From Desulfomonile tiedjei (GTDB lineage Bacteria > Desulfobacterota > Desulfomonilia > Desulfomonilales > Desulfomonilaceae), in the NCBI GenBank assembly GCA_016218715.1, contig JACRDG010000040.1, forward strand, positions 58,277 through 122,276: DNA of 64,000 nucleotides, given 5' to 3'. Made by a program: the position numbers and the translations under genes. The notes beneath the pieces were generated by a model. It saw only the letters and a list, made by a program, of their open reading frames with translations. It did no database searches and was not told the origin of the DNA. Shown here piece by piece: positions 9,443 through 18,730 of this stretch; within the stretch, counting starts at the first letter, position 1, and each line of letters starts with the position of its first letter.

Positions 9443-10990
9443 TCAGACATTGCGCGCGCCGCAAGTGGGACAGTACTTTGCTCCTGGAGGAATCGGCAGT
9501 CTGCACTCCACACAGGTCGGCACCGCCGGGACCTCACTCTTGGCCGCTTCCTCCCGGCCAGGGTGAGGCGGGTGGCTTTCCTCGGGATCGGCCTGGACCT
9601 CAACGAATTCATCGGGTTCCGCTGGCCTTTCTTGCCGGGCGAGCTTCTCTCTGAACTTAGACACAATGATCCCGCATTGCGGGCACTCTTCGAACTCCTG
9701 AAATTGAGGCATGTGGCACGCGGGGCAGCGCCAGATCTTCCCCTCTCTTGAGGCGGTTGGCGACAGGGGATCGTGAGACGCGACTGTATTTTCAGCTCCT
9801 GCCGATGCCGGCCCTCTCGGAGAGCTCTCAGAGTCACGATGCGAGATCCCTTGCTCCTGTGGGGTCGTCCGGTCCGCCACGGAACGCGTTTCGTGTTTCT
9901 GAACTTCTTGGCGCCCGTGAATATGTTGTGGGCTCTCCGGCACAGCTGCGTTCGTCGGCGGTGCGACCGGGTCCGCCGACGGTGGGACATTCGCTCGCGG
10001 CTCCCCGAGGGGCTGCGGCTCGTCAGCCGTTGAAGACCCGCGGGTCTTGAGGATGGAAACAGCGTCCTTTGCTATCTCGGAATATCGTTCGCGGGATATA
10101 CGCAGAAAAGGCAAGGCCTGCGCCAAGATCTTCTTTTCGATGACATCGACATGTCTGTCTGAAGCAGCAAGGAGCATCGCGGATAAGCACAGGTTCTCTT
10201 TGAAGTTCATCGGCTGATGTTCGAGGGTCTTCAGTATGCTTTCCAGTGGCTCGCGCGAAGCTTCCGCTACCAGTTTCTCCCACTGTGAGGGCGAAATGGG
10301 TTCGCCAAAGCGGTCAACCACCTGCGCAAGGAGCTGCTTTTCAGCATCGCTGAACTCTGAGTCCGACCCCGCCATCTTGATCAGAAACTTGACGGCCGCT
10401 CTGGTCGTTGGAGACACGGTATTGAGGTCTTCCAGATCGAAGGGGTCTTCGGATGTGTCCAATTCAAAGGGAGCGGGCTCGTCGAAGCTGACTACGTTGA
10501 GACTCGTCCGATCCCCTCCTTCAAGCAAGTTCTTGGTTACGTTGAGCAGGTTCGCGAATCGTTTGAAATAAATAAGGGCCTTGCGATGCAGGACCCCTTC
10601 AAAGCTCGTCTCGGCCACCAGCCGGCCGAAGCCTTGACTCTCCACCTCCGCCGAGATCGGCATCAGGAGCGGCGCCAGGAAGGGTGCCAGCTCGCCAAGC
10701 GAACGCACCGCTGCCTCGAGTTGCATCCCTGAAGGCACGTCGGGATCGCTTTCCATAAACTCGAGAATCTCGTTGGTTACGATCTTTCCGAGATGAATGA
10801 CCCTTCCACCGCCGACCCTTGTCTCTGCGAGCAGCTCGCCGAATCGTGCCAGGACTTCGTATTGAGACATTTCCCGTCTGCTGAACCTGTCGAAGAAACT
10901 CTCCGCAACGCTGCCGGCCACTCTCGAATCCATGAGGATCAACTCCTGGTGGGCTGCGGCTTCAGACAGGACGAAATTGCTCTTGCTCAT
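9443..10990 (-). CDS. TerB-like protein with two zinc ribbons
   Basis: A 515-aa soluble protein of unknown role. The N-terminal ~190 residues are helical and unassigned. Residues about 205-320 resemble a TerB-like helical domain (acidic, with NLCLSAMLLAASDRHVDVIE). A low-complexity Pro/Ser linker follows. Then comes a zinc ribbon, CPACHMPQFQEFEECPQCG, and a second C-terminal ribbon with CVEC and CPTCG. The first ribbon is nearly the same module as in the membrane protein at 33279-34952. The start has AAAGGAG upstream. No transmembrane segment is seen. The TerB assignment is tentative. Confidence 0.75.
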   Translation of the reverse strand: MSKSNFVLSEAAAHQELILMDSRVAGSVAESFFDRFSRREMSQYEVLARFGELLAETRVGGGRVIHLGKIVTNEILEFMESDPDVPSGMQLEAAVRSLGELAPFLAPLLMPISAEVESQGFGRLVAETSFEGVLHRKALIYFKRFANLLNVTKNLLEGGDRTSLNVVSFDEPAPFELDTSEDPFDLEDLNTVSPTTRAAVKFLIKMAGSDSEFSDAEKQLLAQVVDRFGEPISPSQWEKLVAEASREPLESILKTLEHQPMNFKENLCLSAMLLAASDRHVDVIEKKILAQALPFLRISRERYSEIAKDAVSILKTRGSSTADEPQPLGEPRANVPPSADPVAPPTNAAVPESPQHIHGRQEVQKHETRSVADRTTPQEQGISHRDSESSPRGPASAGAENTVASHDPLSPTASREGKIWRCPACHMPQFQEFEECPQCGIIVSKFREKLARQERPAEPDEFVEVQADPEESHPPHPGREEAAKSEVPAVPTCVECRLPIPPGAKYCPTCGARNV

Positions 10991-11489
10991 GGATTACTCC
11001 TTTTCTAAGGGCCGGACGATCGTCGCGTACCTGTCAGGCGAGCTCTGACGCACGTGATGGTACCGGAGCGCGGGGCAGACTGGCGCGTTCTCGCGGCGAC
11101 CGTCAGATTAGCACGGGTCCGGGGTTTTTGTCATTGTTTTGAGAACTCAGCCAAGGATCTCCGATCGGGCGAGTAACCCTTCACCTACGCGCGGGGCACT
11201 TGAGTGCTCACCCTGGACGACAAGAGAGATGGCTTCTTGCCCCGTCATTCCGGCGGAGGCCGGAATCCAGTCCAGCGCTTCGCTGGGTTCGACATTTCCT
11301 GGACCCCGGCCCCCGGATCGCAGTCCGGGGCAGGCTTCGCCGGGGTGACGACCTTCAGCGGGGCGATTGTCCCTCGACCGACAGAAGCCACCGGTTGCCT
11401 CGGATAACTGAATGCTCACTCAGGCAACCCCATTTCGATTGACATCGTGGGGGGTTGGCATAGAATTGCATCAAATCAAGGAGAGAATC
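10991..11489. other. Divergent intergenic region with a MITE-like repeat
   Basis: This is the upstream region of both the TerB-like and ankyrin genes. It contains a 108-bp repeat (listed separately). Small open frames across it are translations of that repeat and are not supported as genes. Confidence 0.6.
11243..11350. repeat. MITE-like repeat with CGTCATTCC / TGACG ends
   Basis: The element starts CGTCATTCCGGCGGAGGCCG and ends CGCCGGGGTGACG, with internal palindromes (TCCAGCGCTTCGCTGG, CCCGGATCGCAGTCCGGG). Elements that begin CGTCATTCC and end GGGTGACG, with internal hairpins, are a common non-coding repeat type in proteobacterial genomes. Confidence 0.65.
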
Positions 11490-11975
11490 ATGTCCGGACG
11501 CACGCGCCGTATTGGGGAAGGTGTGAAGCTGTGGCTAGCCGCCGCAGCGGTTCTTGTCCTTTTGACGTCGGCATCCACGGGGAGGGCTGAGGACAACAGC
11601 GCGGTCTTCTTGAAGGCAGCCAAAGAAGGGCGCTCCGAGGACCTTCAACGCCTGCTGCAACAAGGGGCCCAGGTAAACGCCCGGGACGAGCAGGGCTGGA
11701 CCGCCTTGATGTGGGTCGCCGGCAAGGGCAAGGTAGACGCGGCAAGGATGCTGCTGGACAAAGGCGCTGACGTGAACGCCAGGGCTCCCGACAACGTCAC
11801 CGCCTTGATGCGAGCTTCATCGTGGGGACACGCGGAACTGGTGAAACTCCTGGTGCAGCGAGGCGCTGACGTAAACGTCAAGGCAGCCAACGGCTGGACA
11901 GCGCTGGAAGCCGCCACCCGTTTCGGTCATCAAGAGGTCAAGACGGTGCTCCAACAGCTCGGCGCGCGGGAGTAA
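11490..11975 (+). CDS. Secreted ankyrin-repeat protein
   Basis: A 161-aa protein with a Sec signal peptide (hydrophobic core LAAAAVLVLLTSAS, cleavage probably after GRA near residue 32), followed by about four ankyrin repeats with the typical G-x-TALM and LL-x-GADVN patterns. It is probably a periplasmic protein-binding module; the partner is unknown. The start at 11490 follows AAGGAGAGA; the longer frame from 11412 has no ribosome-binding site. It is convergent with the DUF488 gene, with a hairpin repeat between them. Confidence 0.88.
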   Translation: MSGRTRRIGEGVKLWLAAAAVLVLLTSASTGRAEDNSAVFLKAAKEGRSEDLQRLLQQGAQVNARDEQGWTALMWVAGKGKVDAARMLLDKGADVNARAPDNVTALMRASSWGHAELVKLLVQRGADVNVKAANGWTALEAATRFGHQEVKTVLQQLGARE

Positions 11976-11988
11976 TACAAGCCGCCTT

Positions 11989-12049
11989 CAAAGAAGTAAT
12001 TTGGGGAGAACTTCTTTGCACAAAGAAGTTCCCCGGGATTACTCTTCGG
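11989..12049. repeat. Dispersed hairpin repeat, copy B (bidirectional terminator-like)
   Basis: The core GGGGAGAACTTCTTTG-CA-CAAAGAAGTTCCCC is an almost perfect 14-15 bp stem, flanked by AAGTAAT on the left and ATTACTCTT on the right. It lies between convergent genes and is the clearest copy of the family. Confidence 0.75.
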
Positions 12050-12060
12050 AATGAGTCGCA

Positions 12061-12417
12061 TCAGCGGCGGCGAGGGTCTTCCAGGTACTCCTTCAGAGCG
12101 ACCGCGTTGTTGAACCGCTCTTCCCTGGCGGCGAACACGAGGGTCACTACCCCTGCCTCGGCCCGATCGATCAACTGCTTCACCTGCTCGGGATGTCCGT
12201 CCAGTTCCGAGAAATAGCGGCGCTTGAACTCGTCCCACTTCTCGGCATCGTGCGCGAACCACCTTCTCAGATCGCTGCTGGGGGCCATCTCCCTCAGCCA
12301 GATATCGATCCGGGCCTCCTCTTTCTTGACCCCTCGAGGCCAGAGGCGATCGACCAGTACCCGGTATCCATCGGCTTCCTCCGGCGCGTCATACGCTCGT
12401 TTGAGGCGAATCGGCAC
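12061..12417 (-). CDS. DUF488-family protein
   Basis: A 118-aa protein of the DUF488 (YeaO-like) family, recognised by YDAPEEADGYRVLVDRLWPRG near the N-terminus and LVFAAREERFNNAVAL near the C-terminus, where a DUF488 consensus would have a helix-strand pair. The biochemical role of the family is not settled. The GTG start at 12417 is preferred because AGGGGAAA precedes it and the length fits the family; an upstream GTG at 12456 overlaps the end of the HtpX-type gene. It is probably co-transcribed with that protease gene. Confidence 0.82.
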   Translation of the reverse strand: MPIRLKRAYDAPEEADGYRVLVDRLWPRGVKKEEARIDIWLREMAPSSDLRRWFAHDAEKWDEFKRRYFSELDGHPEQVKQLIDRAEAGVVTLVFAAREERFNNAVALKEYLEDPRRR

Positions 12418-12446
12418 GGCTTTCCCCTGATTTGACCTTATCGGGT

Positions 12447-13394
12447 TCAGTACCACAGGCCGCTGGAATGCCAGCGCGGGCCCCGAACGATGCGGACCGG
12501 GATGCTGCGGACGTCGCGGTAAAGGTCATGGGCCCGTTCTTCAGGACCTGGGGCGAGTTCCTCCTCCAACTCGAGCAAGCGTTGAATCCTCTCTTCGGTG
12601 GGAGGGTGACTGCGCAACAAGGATGGCTCAGGAACCCTTCGTCCCGGGAAAAGGATGGTTTCAAAGAGGCTGCCGCTCATCCTTTCCAGTTTGGCCAGGG
12701 CGGACGCGAGGCCCCGCGGGTCTCCGGTAAGCCTGGCCGCATCCAGGTCAGCCTCGTACTCCCGGGTGCGCGAGAGTGCAAGCTGCAAAAGGGCGCTCAA
12801 GGTCGGGGCAAAGATCAGTAAAAGAATAATCAGCCACGGAATACTCAAGGCCCCCATGAGAAAGAGCGGCAGATTGATGATGAGCAGAAGCTGCCCGATC
12901 CAGGACATGGTATTCACAAGTTGGCTCACCAGATCCGCGAGGCTCATCACCCAGCCGTCACCATTCTTCACGTGGCTTAGTTCGTGAGCGAGCACGCCGT
13001 TCACCTCCCGCACGGAGAGGTTGCGCAGGAGCCCGTCGGTGAGCGCTATGGCGGCTTTGTCTGAAGCGCCCACCGTAACCGCGTTGGCTATGCTGCTCGG
13101 CACGTAGTAGAGCGGCGGAGTAAGGCGCAGTCCTGCACGGGCAGCAAGGGATCGTACTTGCCGGTGCAAAGACGGCGCTTCCTGTTCGGTCAGTCGTCTG
13201 GCCCGGTACATCTTCAGGATCAACTGAGGCGAGACGAAAGGACCCACCAGCAGTAACAGACTCATGGACACGCCCAGGACCAGGACCCCCAGCAATCCGA
13301 AGATCAGCCAACCCAGGACCGAACAGAGCAGCAGCATCCCCGCGAACAGCAACACGGAATGTGCTTGATTTTTCACCTGATGTTTCGAGACCAT
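12447..13394 (-). CDS. HtpX-type M48 zinc metalloprotease
   Basis: A 315-aa inner-membrane metallopeptidase. There are two hydrophobic N-terminal segments (about 18-60), then the zinc site HELSH within VLAHELSHVKNGDGW, two more hydrophobic segments, and the downstream YEADLDAARLTGDP motif that gives the third zinc ligand (Glu). HtpX-type enzymes degrade damaged membrane proteins. The start at 13394 (MVSKHQVKN) has GGGAGAG upstream; the open frame extends 67 codons further without a ribosome-binding site. Confidence 0.9.
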   Translation of the reverse strand: MVSKHQVKNQAHSVLLFAGMLLLCSVLGWLIFGLLGVLVLGVSMSLLLLVGPFVSPQLILKMYRARRLTEQEAPSLHRQVRSLAARAGLRLTPPLYYVPSSIANAVTVGASDKAAIALTDGLLRNLSVREVNGVLAHELSHVKNGDGWVMSLADLVSQLVNTMSWIGQLLLIINLPLFLMGALSIPWLIILLLIFAPTLSALLQLALSRTREYEADLDAARLTGDPRGLASALAKLERMSGSLFETILFPGRRVPEPSLLRSHPPTEERIQRLLELEEELAPGPEERAHDLYRDVRSIPVRIVRGPRWHSSGLWY

Positions 13395-13800
13395 GCGATC
13401 TCTCCCTGAAATTTTAGGTATGCCCGCGTCCGGTTTCGGTGAAACGCCGCTGGTCGGCTCGCCGAACCGCCGGGCACCTTCGCGTCGCAGACCCATCGTT
13501 TCCCTCTCGACAACGAAACGCGCAGTCAAGACGGAAACAGGCTGCCCTGAGATTAGAGACACGACGGGGACGGAGCGGTTCCGCGTAATCGACATCTCAG
13601 GAGATCAAAGTCCTCCCTAAAGACGTCTTCGGTCGGGAACGATCGGACCCCCCATTGACAGGCACTCTTACCGTAACCAAGCTTTCAACAGGATGAGTCG
13701 GTACGGTGCGGCCGCGTCCGCCCGTACGGGATGTTTGCACCTTCGATCCCCATTCGCCGTGCAGGCGTGGTTGGCAGGATCGAGGAAAGGAGCGAGCACG
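13395..13800. other. Intergenic region, nothing recognised
   Basis: This gap separates the divergent HtpX-type gene and a hypothetical gene. It must hold promoters for both, but I see no clear hexamer pair, repeat or RNA. Confidence 0.5.
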
Positions 13801-14157
13801 ATGGCTTTCGATCTGGATGTGGTGGAAAAGCTTGACGGTCTCTACGATAGGGGACGAGAGTTCATCGAGGAGCCTCGACTACATGGCGCCTCTGCGGAAT
13901 ACACGTTTGAGGTGTGTGCATTCGATGAGTGGAGACGCAAAGTGAACGATCTCCTCTATTCACTCGGAGGCTGCGAAGACCTCTATTACCAGCGCTTCTC
14001 CAAAGAAGTCACCCGACCGTTCGTAAGGGACCTGGAAGAGGGCTTGAGAATCATCTCCGCGGTGCGAGACGACGTAGCTTGCTCGCTGAAGCAGGCCGCG
14101 GCCGGCGGAGGAAGCGAAAGGGCTACGTGCGGCAGGCCGAGCGTGAGTTTCCATTAG
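13801..14157 (+). CDS. Hypothetical 118-aa soluble protein
   Basis: No family is recognised. The protein is acidic and helical, starts MAFDLDVVEKLDGLYDRGRE and ends with a Gly-rich tail. AAAGGAG stands at the right distance from the ATG at 13801, which favours this start over the upstream one at 13693. The flanking genes give no functional hint. Confidence 0.65.
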   Translation: MAFDLDVVEKLDGLYDRGREFIEEPRLHGASAEYTFEVCAFDEWRRKVNDLLYSLGGCEDLYYQRFSKEVTRPFVRDLEEGLRIISAVRDDVACSLKQAAAGGGSERATCGRPSVSFH

Positions 14158-14313
14158 AGCGGTTGCCGGAACCTCTGTCTTTTTCGCTGTGGCCTTCGGC
14201 GCTGGAGGCCGCGGTTTGGGTGGTATCCCGCGGTTCGCGGGACCACACCTTCTTTACGCGCGGGGTCGCGGGAACGATTCCTTTCAAGTTCTCTCCACGC
14301 ATGGGATCGAGTA

Positions 14314-15159
14314 TCAGCCGGGCAGACCGAGCCAGATGGCCGCGAGGATGCTGAAGGAGACCATGGAGTTGACGTTGAAGAAGGCAAGATCGAGGCGGCT
14401 GAGATCCTCAGGCTTCACGAGCCGGTGTTCCCAGTACAAAAGGCCGCAGGTGATGAGTCCCACGAGGTAGAAGGTTCCGGTCAGGCCGGCCAGCGCTCCG
14501 GTGATGGCAAAGAGCCCGCACGCAACGGCATGTGCCAGAGCTGCCATTCGAAGCGCTCGAGGGGTGCCCAACCAGGCCGGGACGGAGTAGAGGTTGGTCT
14601 TGCGGTCGAATTCTACATCCTGGCACGCATAGATGATGTCAAAGCCCGTCACCCAGAAGAGCACGCCGATCCCCAGGACCACCGGCGCGGCATCGAGACT
14701 CCCCCGCACTGCCAGCCAGCCCGCCACAGGAGCCAATCCGAGGCATAACCCCAAGAAAATGTGGCACAGCCAGGTAAAACGCTTGGTGTAGGAATAACCG
14801 AGCAGAATGACGAGAGCGAACGGTGAGAGGAGGAAACAGACTTCGTTGAGCGCCCACGCGGCAAAGAAGTACGTTGCGGACGCACCCAAGACCAGGCTCC
14901 CGACCTGCAACGGACTGACCTTGCCCGAAGGGATCTCCCGGTCGGCAGTGCGAGGATTGAGCGCGTCCAGTCGGCTGTCGGCCAGGCGGTTGAAGGCCAT
15001 GGCTGCGGTCCTGGCCGCGGCGAACGCGAGAGCGACCAGCGCCAACGTTCTCAGGTCGGGCAGACCGCCGGCAGCCAGCATGCAACCAGAGAGCGCAAGC
15101 GGCAGCGCGAACAAGGTGTGTTCGATCTTGATCAGCGATAGGAGACGGCTAAAGTTCAC
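14314..15159 (-). CDS. mqnP: UbiA-family prenyltransferase of the futalosine menaquinone pathway
   Basis: An integral membrane prenyltransferase with about eight hydrophobic segments. It would attach the isoprenoid chain to dihydroxynaphthoate or its carboxylate. The two Asp-rich motifs that bind Mg-diphosphate are present: NRLADSRLD near residue 58 and DIIYACQDVEFD near 174. It is the last gene of the minus-strand menaquinone cluster, which assigns it to MqnP rather than ubiquinone UbiA. The GTG at 15159 is chosen because GAGAG precedes it by 6 nt; a TTG two codons upstream is the alternative. Confidence 0.88.
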   Translation of the reverse strand: MNFSRLLSLIKIEHTLFALPLALSGCMLAAGGLPDLRTLALVALAFAAARTAAMAFNRLADSRLDALNPRTADREIPSGKVSPLQVGSLVLGASATYFFAAWALNEVCFLLSPFALVILLGYSYTKRFTWLCHIFLGLCLGLAPVAGWLAVRGSLDAAPVVLGIGVLFWVTGFDIIYACQDVEFDRKTNLYSVPAWLGTPRALRMAALAHAVACGLFAITGALAGLTGTFYLVGLITCGLLYWEHRLVKPEDLSRLDLAFFNVNSMVSFSILAAIWLGLPG

Positions 15160-15248
15160 CAGCAACTCTCACATGATGCGCGGGGACCCGCCGATCGGTG
15201 CGGCAGGAATCCGGTCAGCCGCGTCCGATGACCCGGCACGGTGCACGA

Positions 15249-16694
15249 TTACGATCCTTCCAGCTTGAGCCTCGGCCATATCTGATCCACCCTCGCCTTG
15301 ACAGTCTGGTCCATAGCGATCAGGGCCGGCCAATCCCGGGTGTGGCCCTCGTCCGGCCCCTTGCGGGTACAGTCGAAGCCCAACTTGGTGCCCAGATGAG
15401 GGAGAGGCGACGCGTGATCCAGCGCATCCAGCGGCCCTTTCACCAGGCAGAGATCCCGTCCCGGGTCCAGGTTGGCTCCCATGAAGAAGAGGACCTGCTT
15501 CATATCCTGGACATCCACATAATGGTCGAAGACCACGATCATCTTCGTGAACATCATCTGTCCCAGCCCCCACAACGCGTGCATCACCTTGTGCGCCTGG
15601 CCCGGATAGGTCTTCCTGATGGCGACGAAGCAGAAGTTGTGAAACCCACCTTCGATCGGCAGGTTCATGTCAACGATTTCCGGCAGTTGCTTCTTGATAA
15701 GGGGGAGAAAGAGTCGTTCGGTGATCTTGCCGAGAAACGCGTCTTCCATCGGCGGCCTGCCCACGATCGTGGCAGGGTATATGGGATTCTTTCGCCTGGT
15801 TATCGCGGTCAGATGAAAGATCGGGTACTGGTCCGCGGGTGAATAGAAGCCCGTGTGGTCGCCGAACGGTCCCTCGATACGGGTTTCGCCGGGGACCACG
15901 TACCCTTCCAACACAAACTGGGACTCTGCGGGGACTTCCAGGTCACAGGTGACGCACGGTACCAGCTCCACGGGTTTCTTTCGCAGAAAGCCTGCAAGGA
16001 TCAGCTCGTCGATATCTTCAGGAAGGGGCGCCGTAGCCGCATAGGTGGTGATCGGGTCCGGGCCGAGACACACCGCGACAGGAAACCGCTCCGACGCGTG
16101 CCGAAAGTGCTCGGCCCCACCCTTGTGGATGTGCCAGTGCATCCCCGTGGTCTGCCCGTCGTACACCTGCAGGCGATACATCCCGAGATTCCGGCGACCG
16201 GTCTGAGGATGCCGCGTGATGACGACCGGCAGCGTGATGAAAGGGCCGCCGTCATCAGGCCACGAAGTCAAGACCGGAAGCTCCGTGAGGTCGAATCCCT
16301 CGGTCTGAACCACTTCGTGACACGGTCCGTCCTTGCCCGACTTTGGAAACACGGACGCGATGTCCTTGAGTTTAGGGAGCAGCCTCACCTTGTCCATGAA
16401 GGTTCGCGGCGGCTTCAGATCGAGGAACTCCTCGAACTTTCGGCCCAGATCGTCGAGCGAGTCAATGCCGAAGATTGCCTTGACCCGGTCCAGCGAACCG
16501 TAAAGGTTGGTCAAAACCGGATAGCGGTACCCGGTGGGAGATTCGAACAGCAGAGCGGGACCATCTTTTTTCACGACCCGGTCGGTAACCTCGGTGATCT
16601 CCAGATGAGGGCTCAGGCTCTCGTTGATCCGTGCCAACCACCCTTGCCGTTCGAGGTGGTTCAGGAGGCTCTGCAGATTGTCAAAAGCCATCAT
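15249..16694 (-). CDS. mqnL: UbiD-family decarboxylase of the futalosine menaquinone pathway
   Basis: A 481-aa UbiD-type decarboxylase, which uses prenylated FMN to remove the naphthoate carboxylate. Family features include LFESPTGYRYPVLTNLYGS near the N-terminus, the IEGPFGDHTGFYSP segment and the acidic VPAESQFVLEGYV region with catalytic Glu candidates. Length is normal for the family. Its start overlaps the mqnA stop by 4 nt (ATGA). Clustering with mqnA, mqnC and mqnE supports MqnL. A UbiX partner, needed to make the cofactor, is not in the window. Confidence 0.88.
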   Translation of the reverse strand: MMAFDNLQSLLNHLERQGWLARINESLSPHLEITEVTDRVVKKDGPALLFESPTGYRYPVLTNLYGSLDRVKAIFGIDSLDDLGRKFEEFLDLKPPRTFMDKVRLLPKLKDIASVFPKSGKDGPCHEVVQTEGFDLTELPVLTSWPDDGGPFITLPVVITRHPQTGRRNLGMYRLQVYDGQTTGMHWHIHKGGAEHFRHASERFPVAVCLGPDPITTYAATAPLPEDIDELILAGFLRKKPVELVPCVTCDLEVPAESQFVLEGYVVPGETRIEGPFGDHTGFYSPADQYPIFHLTAITRRKNPIYPATIVGRPPMEDAFLGKITERLFLPLIKKQLPEIVDMNLPIEGGFHNFCFVAIRKTYPGQAHKVMHALWGLGQMMFTKMIVVFDHYVDVQDMKQVLFFMGANLDPGRDLCLVKGPLDALDHASPLPHLGTKLGFDCTRKGPDEGHTRDWPALIAMDQTVKARVDQIWPRLKLEGS

Positions 16695-17491
16695 TCACCC
16701 ACAATCCCGAATTTCTCGAGGCGATTCGGTCCGTAACCCAACAGACTCAAGAAGTCCGTCAAGCCTGCCCAGAGCCTATCGTCCATTTCGTAGACCAGCT
16801 TTCCGAAGTAGTCGGTCACCACTTTCGCTGGTAATCCGGTCACCTGAGAAGCCTCCGCGACGACGCCCGCCGCTTCCACCTGACCCAAAGCATAGGATGT
16901 TCGGAGCAGGTGATAGAGCGCCCAGGTCTCATGCGGATGCTCGCGAGCGAACTCGCGGCGTACGCACCAGAGACCGAAAACGAAATCCCCGCCGGTGAAT
17001 TTTCGCCACTCCAGCCCCAGGTCGTACAGAAATCCGGAATCGAACGACTGCGCTGTCTTCAGAGCAGCATCGCCGATAAGGAGTCGCGCTCCCACCGGGG
17101 TCTCCTGCGGGAGGAGTTCCGCACTTACTTTCCAGTGCTTGGCCAGCAGGACTTCCAGCAACCTGGCCGCGGTAGCCGACGCGTTCGTCACGGCTATGGA
17201 CGCGCGGTCCAGTTCCTCCACCGGCCGGTCGGAATGCAGGATCACGCTCCCCACTTCACCCCTGCAGCCTATGCAGAGGTCGTCCACTACGAGCCATTCG
17301 TCCGCGTGTTCCGCTGCGGCCACGGATGATACAGGGCTCAGATCGAGCCTGCCTTCTGCCAGGAGTCGGTTGAGCGTGGTCGGCGTGCCTCGCTGGATCT
17401 GTACGAGCTGTCCCAGGGGGCCGTTCACCAGACCCCAATCCACCGGCAACGTATTGACATAGGCCATGCGGCCCAGCTTGCCCAGAATCAT
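16691..17491 (-). CDS. mqnA: Chorismate dehydratase MqnA
   Basis: This enzyme makes 3-enolpyruvyl-benzoate from chorismate, the first step of the futalosine menaquinone route. The fold is that of a periplasmic binding protein without a signal peptide. Family marks are GRMAYVNTLPVDWGL at the N-terminus, DLSPVSSVAAA near 53 and LLIGDAALK near 140. The ATG at 17491 overlaps the upstream stop (ATGA), so translation is coupled to the deaminase gene. Length (266 aa) is normal. Confidence 0.92.
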   Translation of the reverse strand: MILGKLGRMAYVNTLPVDWGLVNGPLGQLVQIQRGTPTTLNRLLAEGRLDLSPVSSVAAAEHADEWLVVDDLCIGCRGEVGSVILHSDRPVEELDRASIAVTNASATAARLLEVLLAKHWKVSAELLPQETPVGARLLIGDAALKTAQSFDSGFLYDLGLEWRKFTGGDFVFGLWCVRREFAREHPHETWALYHLLRTSYALGQVEAAGVVAEASQVTGLPAKVVTDYFGKLVYEMDDRLWAGLTDFLSLLGYGPNRLEKFGIVGE

Positions 17492-18645
17492 AGCCACTTA
17501 ACCTGTCCGAATTCCTTCGAGACCAATTTGGCGGCAGCAGACGCTTCCGATTGGGCCTCGATGGCAACATAGATGAGTCGGGCTCTCTGCCCTGGCTCGA
17601 TGCTTCCCAGTCCCGGCATGCCCAGGGCTCCCGCGGCATTGATGCCGGCCATACCCAGGATTGCCTCAGGCGGCAGGCCCGGGTAACGGCCCGTCACAAA
17701 GGCCATCTCGTCAAACATATCGAGACTGGGCACGCTGGCGAGGGAATCCGTCCCCAATGCTACCGTAAGGCCGGAAGCGAGAAACGCCTCGATCTTCGGC
17801 AGCCTGCCGTGGAGTGCGAGGTTCGATCTCGGACACACGCACACGGTCGTGCCGCTCTCCGCAAGGGTTGTCACCTCGGCATCGGTGACCTCCAGGAGGT
17901 GCACTGCAAGCGTTTTCGGCCCCAGTAGCCCGATTCTTTCCGCTCTGGCGACCGGTCGCTCGGTCCTCAGATCCCAGTCGCGAAATGGTATATTGCGAGA
18001 CTCCAACAACTCTGCCCACGGACCTTCACCGGATGCCAGGAACTCAGTCTCCGCCTCGGATTCCGCGAGGTGGATCGAGAAAATCCCATTCCGCTCTGTG
18101 GCTGCGGCCTTCAGGGCACGCAAGACCTCCGGCGAGGTAGTGTGGAGGGCGTGGCCCGCATAGGAGAAACGCAGCCCATTCCCGTCGGCTGGAAGCGGAA
18201 CTACCACCGCGTCGTTGCCCAGCGACTCGCTCAGTACAATGCCTTCGAGGCCCGCGCGCGCGATCGCAGAGGCTCCCGGCTCTACCGGGCCGACTTCCGC
18301 AATCAGGCCCGTGCCGGTTCGCGCGACATCCGCTACCGCCCCGTGAGCGGCTCGTGCCATATCGTCGGCCGACACATCGGCCCTGGCGCGGATCACCCCG
18401 CGCACCCAGTTGACGAACCCGCTGCCCGCATCGACCCGACCCTGCAATGCGGAGAGGCTCAAGTGTGCATGAGCGTTGACGAGCGCAGGCATGATGACGC
18501 CAGGGCCGTGGTCAACCGCCTGAGCGCCCTTTCGGGCCTTCCCCACGCTCAGTACCCGGCCGTCCCCTACCTCCACCAAGCCGTCCTCGATCCAGACGCC
18601 CGGTCTCACCATGACCCATCCAGCCCTATGCAGACTTCGTGTCAT
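17488..18645 (-). CDS. Amidohydrolase, probable aminofutalosine deaminase
   Basis: A 385-aa metal-dependent amidohydrolase of the chlorohydrolase/SsnA type. Metal ligands appear in VNAHAHLSLSA (near residue 60), FSIHLAES (near 195), LAVHLLEV and ALGTDSLAS (near 295). Deaminases of this family convert aminofutalosine to futalosine in several bacteria, and this gene sits between mqnC and mqnA in a coupled operon, so that role is the best inference. Another amino-purine substrate cannot be excluded. The ribosome-binding site is weak. A hairpin repeat separates it from mqnC, so expression may drop here. Confidence 0.82.
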   Translation of the reverse strand: MTRSLHRAGWVMVRPGVWIEDGLVEVGDGRVLSVGKARKGAQAVDHGPGVIMPALVNAHAHLSLSALQGRVDAGSGFVNWVRGVIRARADVSADDMARAAHGAVADVARTGTGLIAEVGPVEPGASAIARAGLEGIVLSESLGNDAVVVPLPADGNGLRFSYAGHALHTTSPEVLRALKAAATERNGIFSIHLAESEAETEFLASGEGPWAELLESRNIPFRDWDLRTERPVARAERIGLLGPKTLAVHLLEVTDAEVTTLAESGTTVCVCPRSNLALHGRLPKIEAFLASGLTVALGTDSLASVPSLDMFDEMAFVTGRYPGLPPEAILGMAGINAAGALGMPGLGSIEPGQRARLIYVAIEAQSEASAAAKLVSKEFGQVKWL

Positions 18646-18655
18646 GCGGATTCGC

Positions 18656-18730
18656 TTTCAAAGAGATGATCTTGGGGAGGACCTTTTTTGCACAAAGAAG
18701 TTCCCCCCACATTTACTCTTCTGAATGCGA
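18656..18730. repeat. Dispersed hairpin repeat, copy C, overlapping the mqnC 3' end
   Basis: Core GGGGAGGACCTTTTTTGCACAA with right arm AAGAAGTTCCCCCCACATTT. On the minus strand the entry TTCAGAAGAGTAAATGTGGG matches copy A (TTCCAAAGAGTAAATGTGGG), and the TAA in it is the mqnC stop codon. Unlike copies A, B and D it lies between co-directional genes. Confidence 0.75.

Noticed and set aside
11139..11442. Several small frames upstream of the ankyrin gene
   Set aside because: They are translations of the CGTCATTCC...TGACG repeat.
15855..16736. Plus-strand open frame of 293 codons opposite the UbiD-family gene
   Set aside because: The minus strand encodes an unambiguous UbiD homologue, and the frame is a GC-rich shadow.
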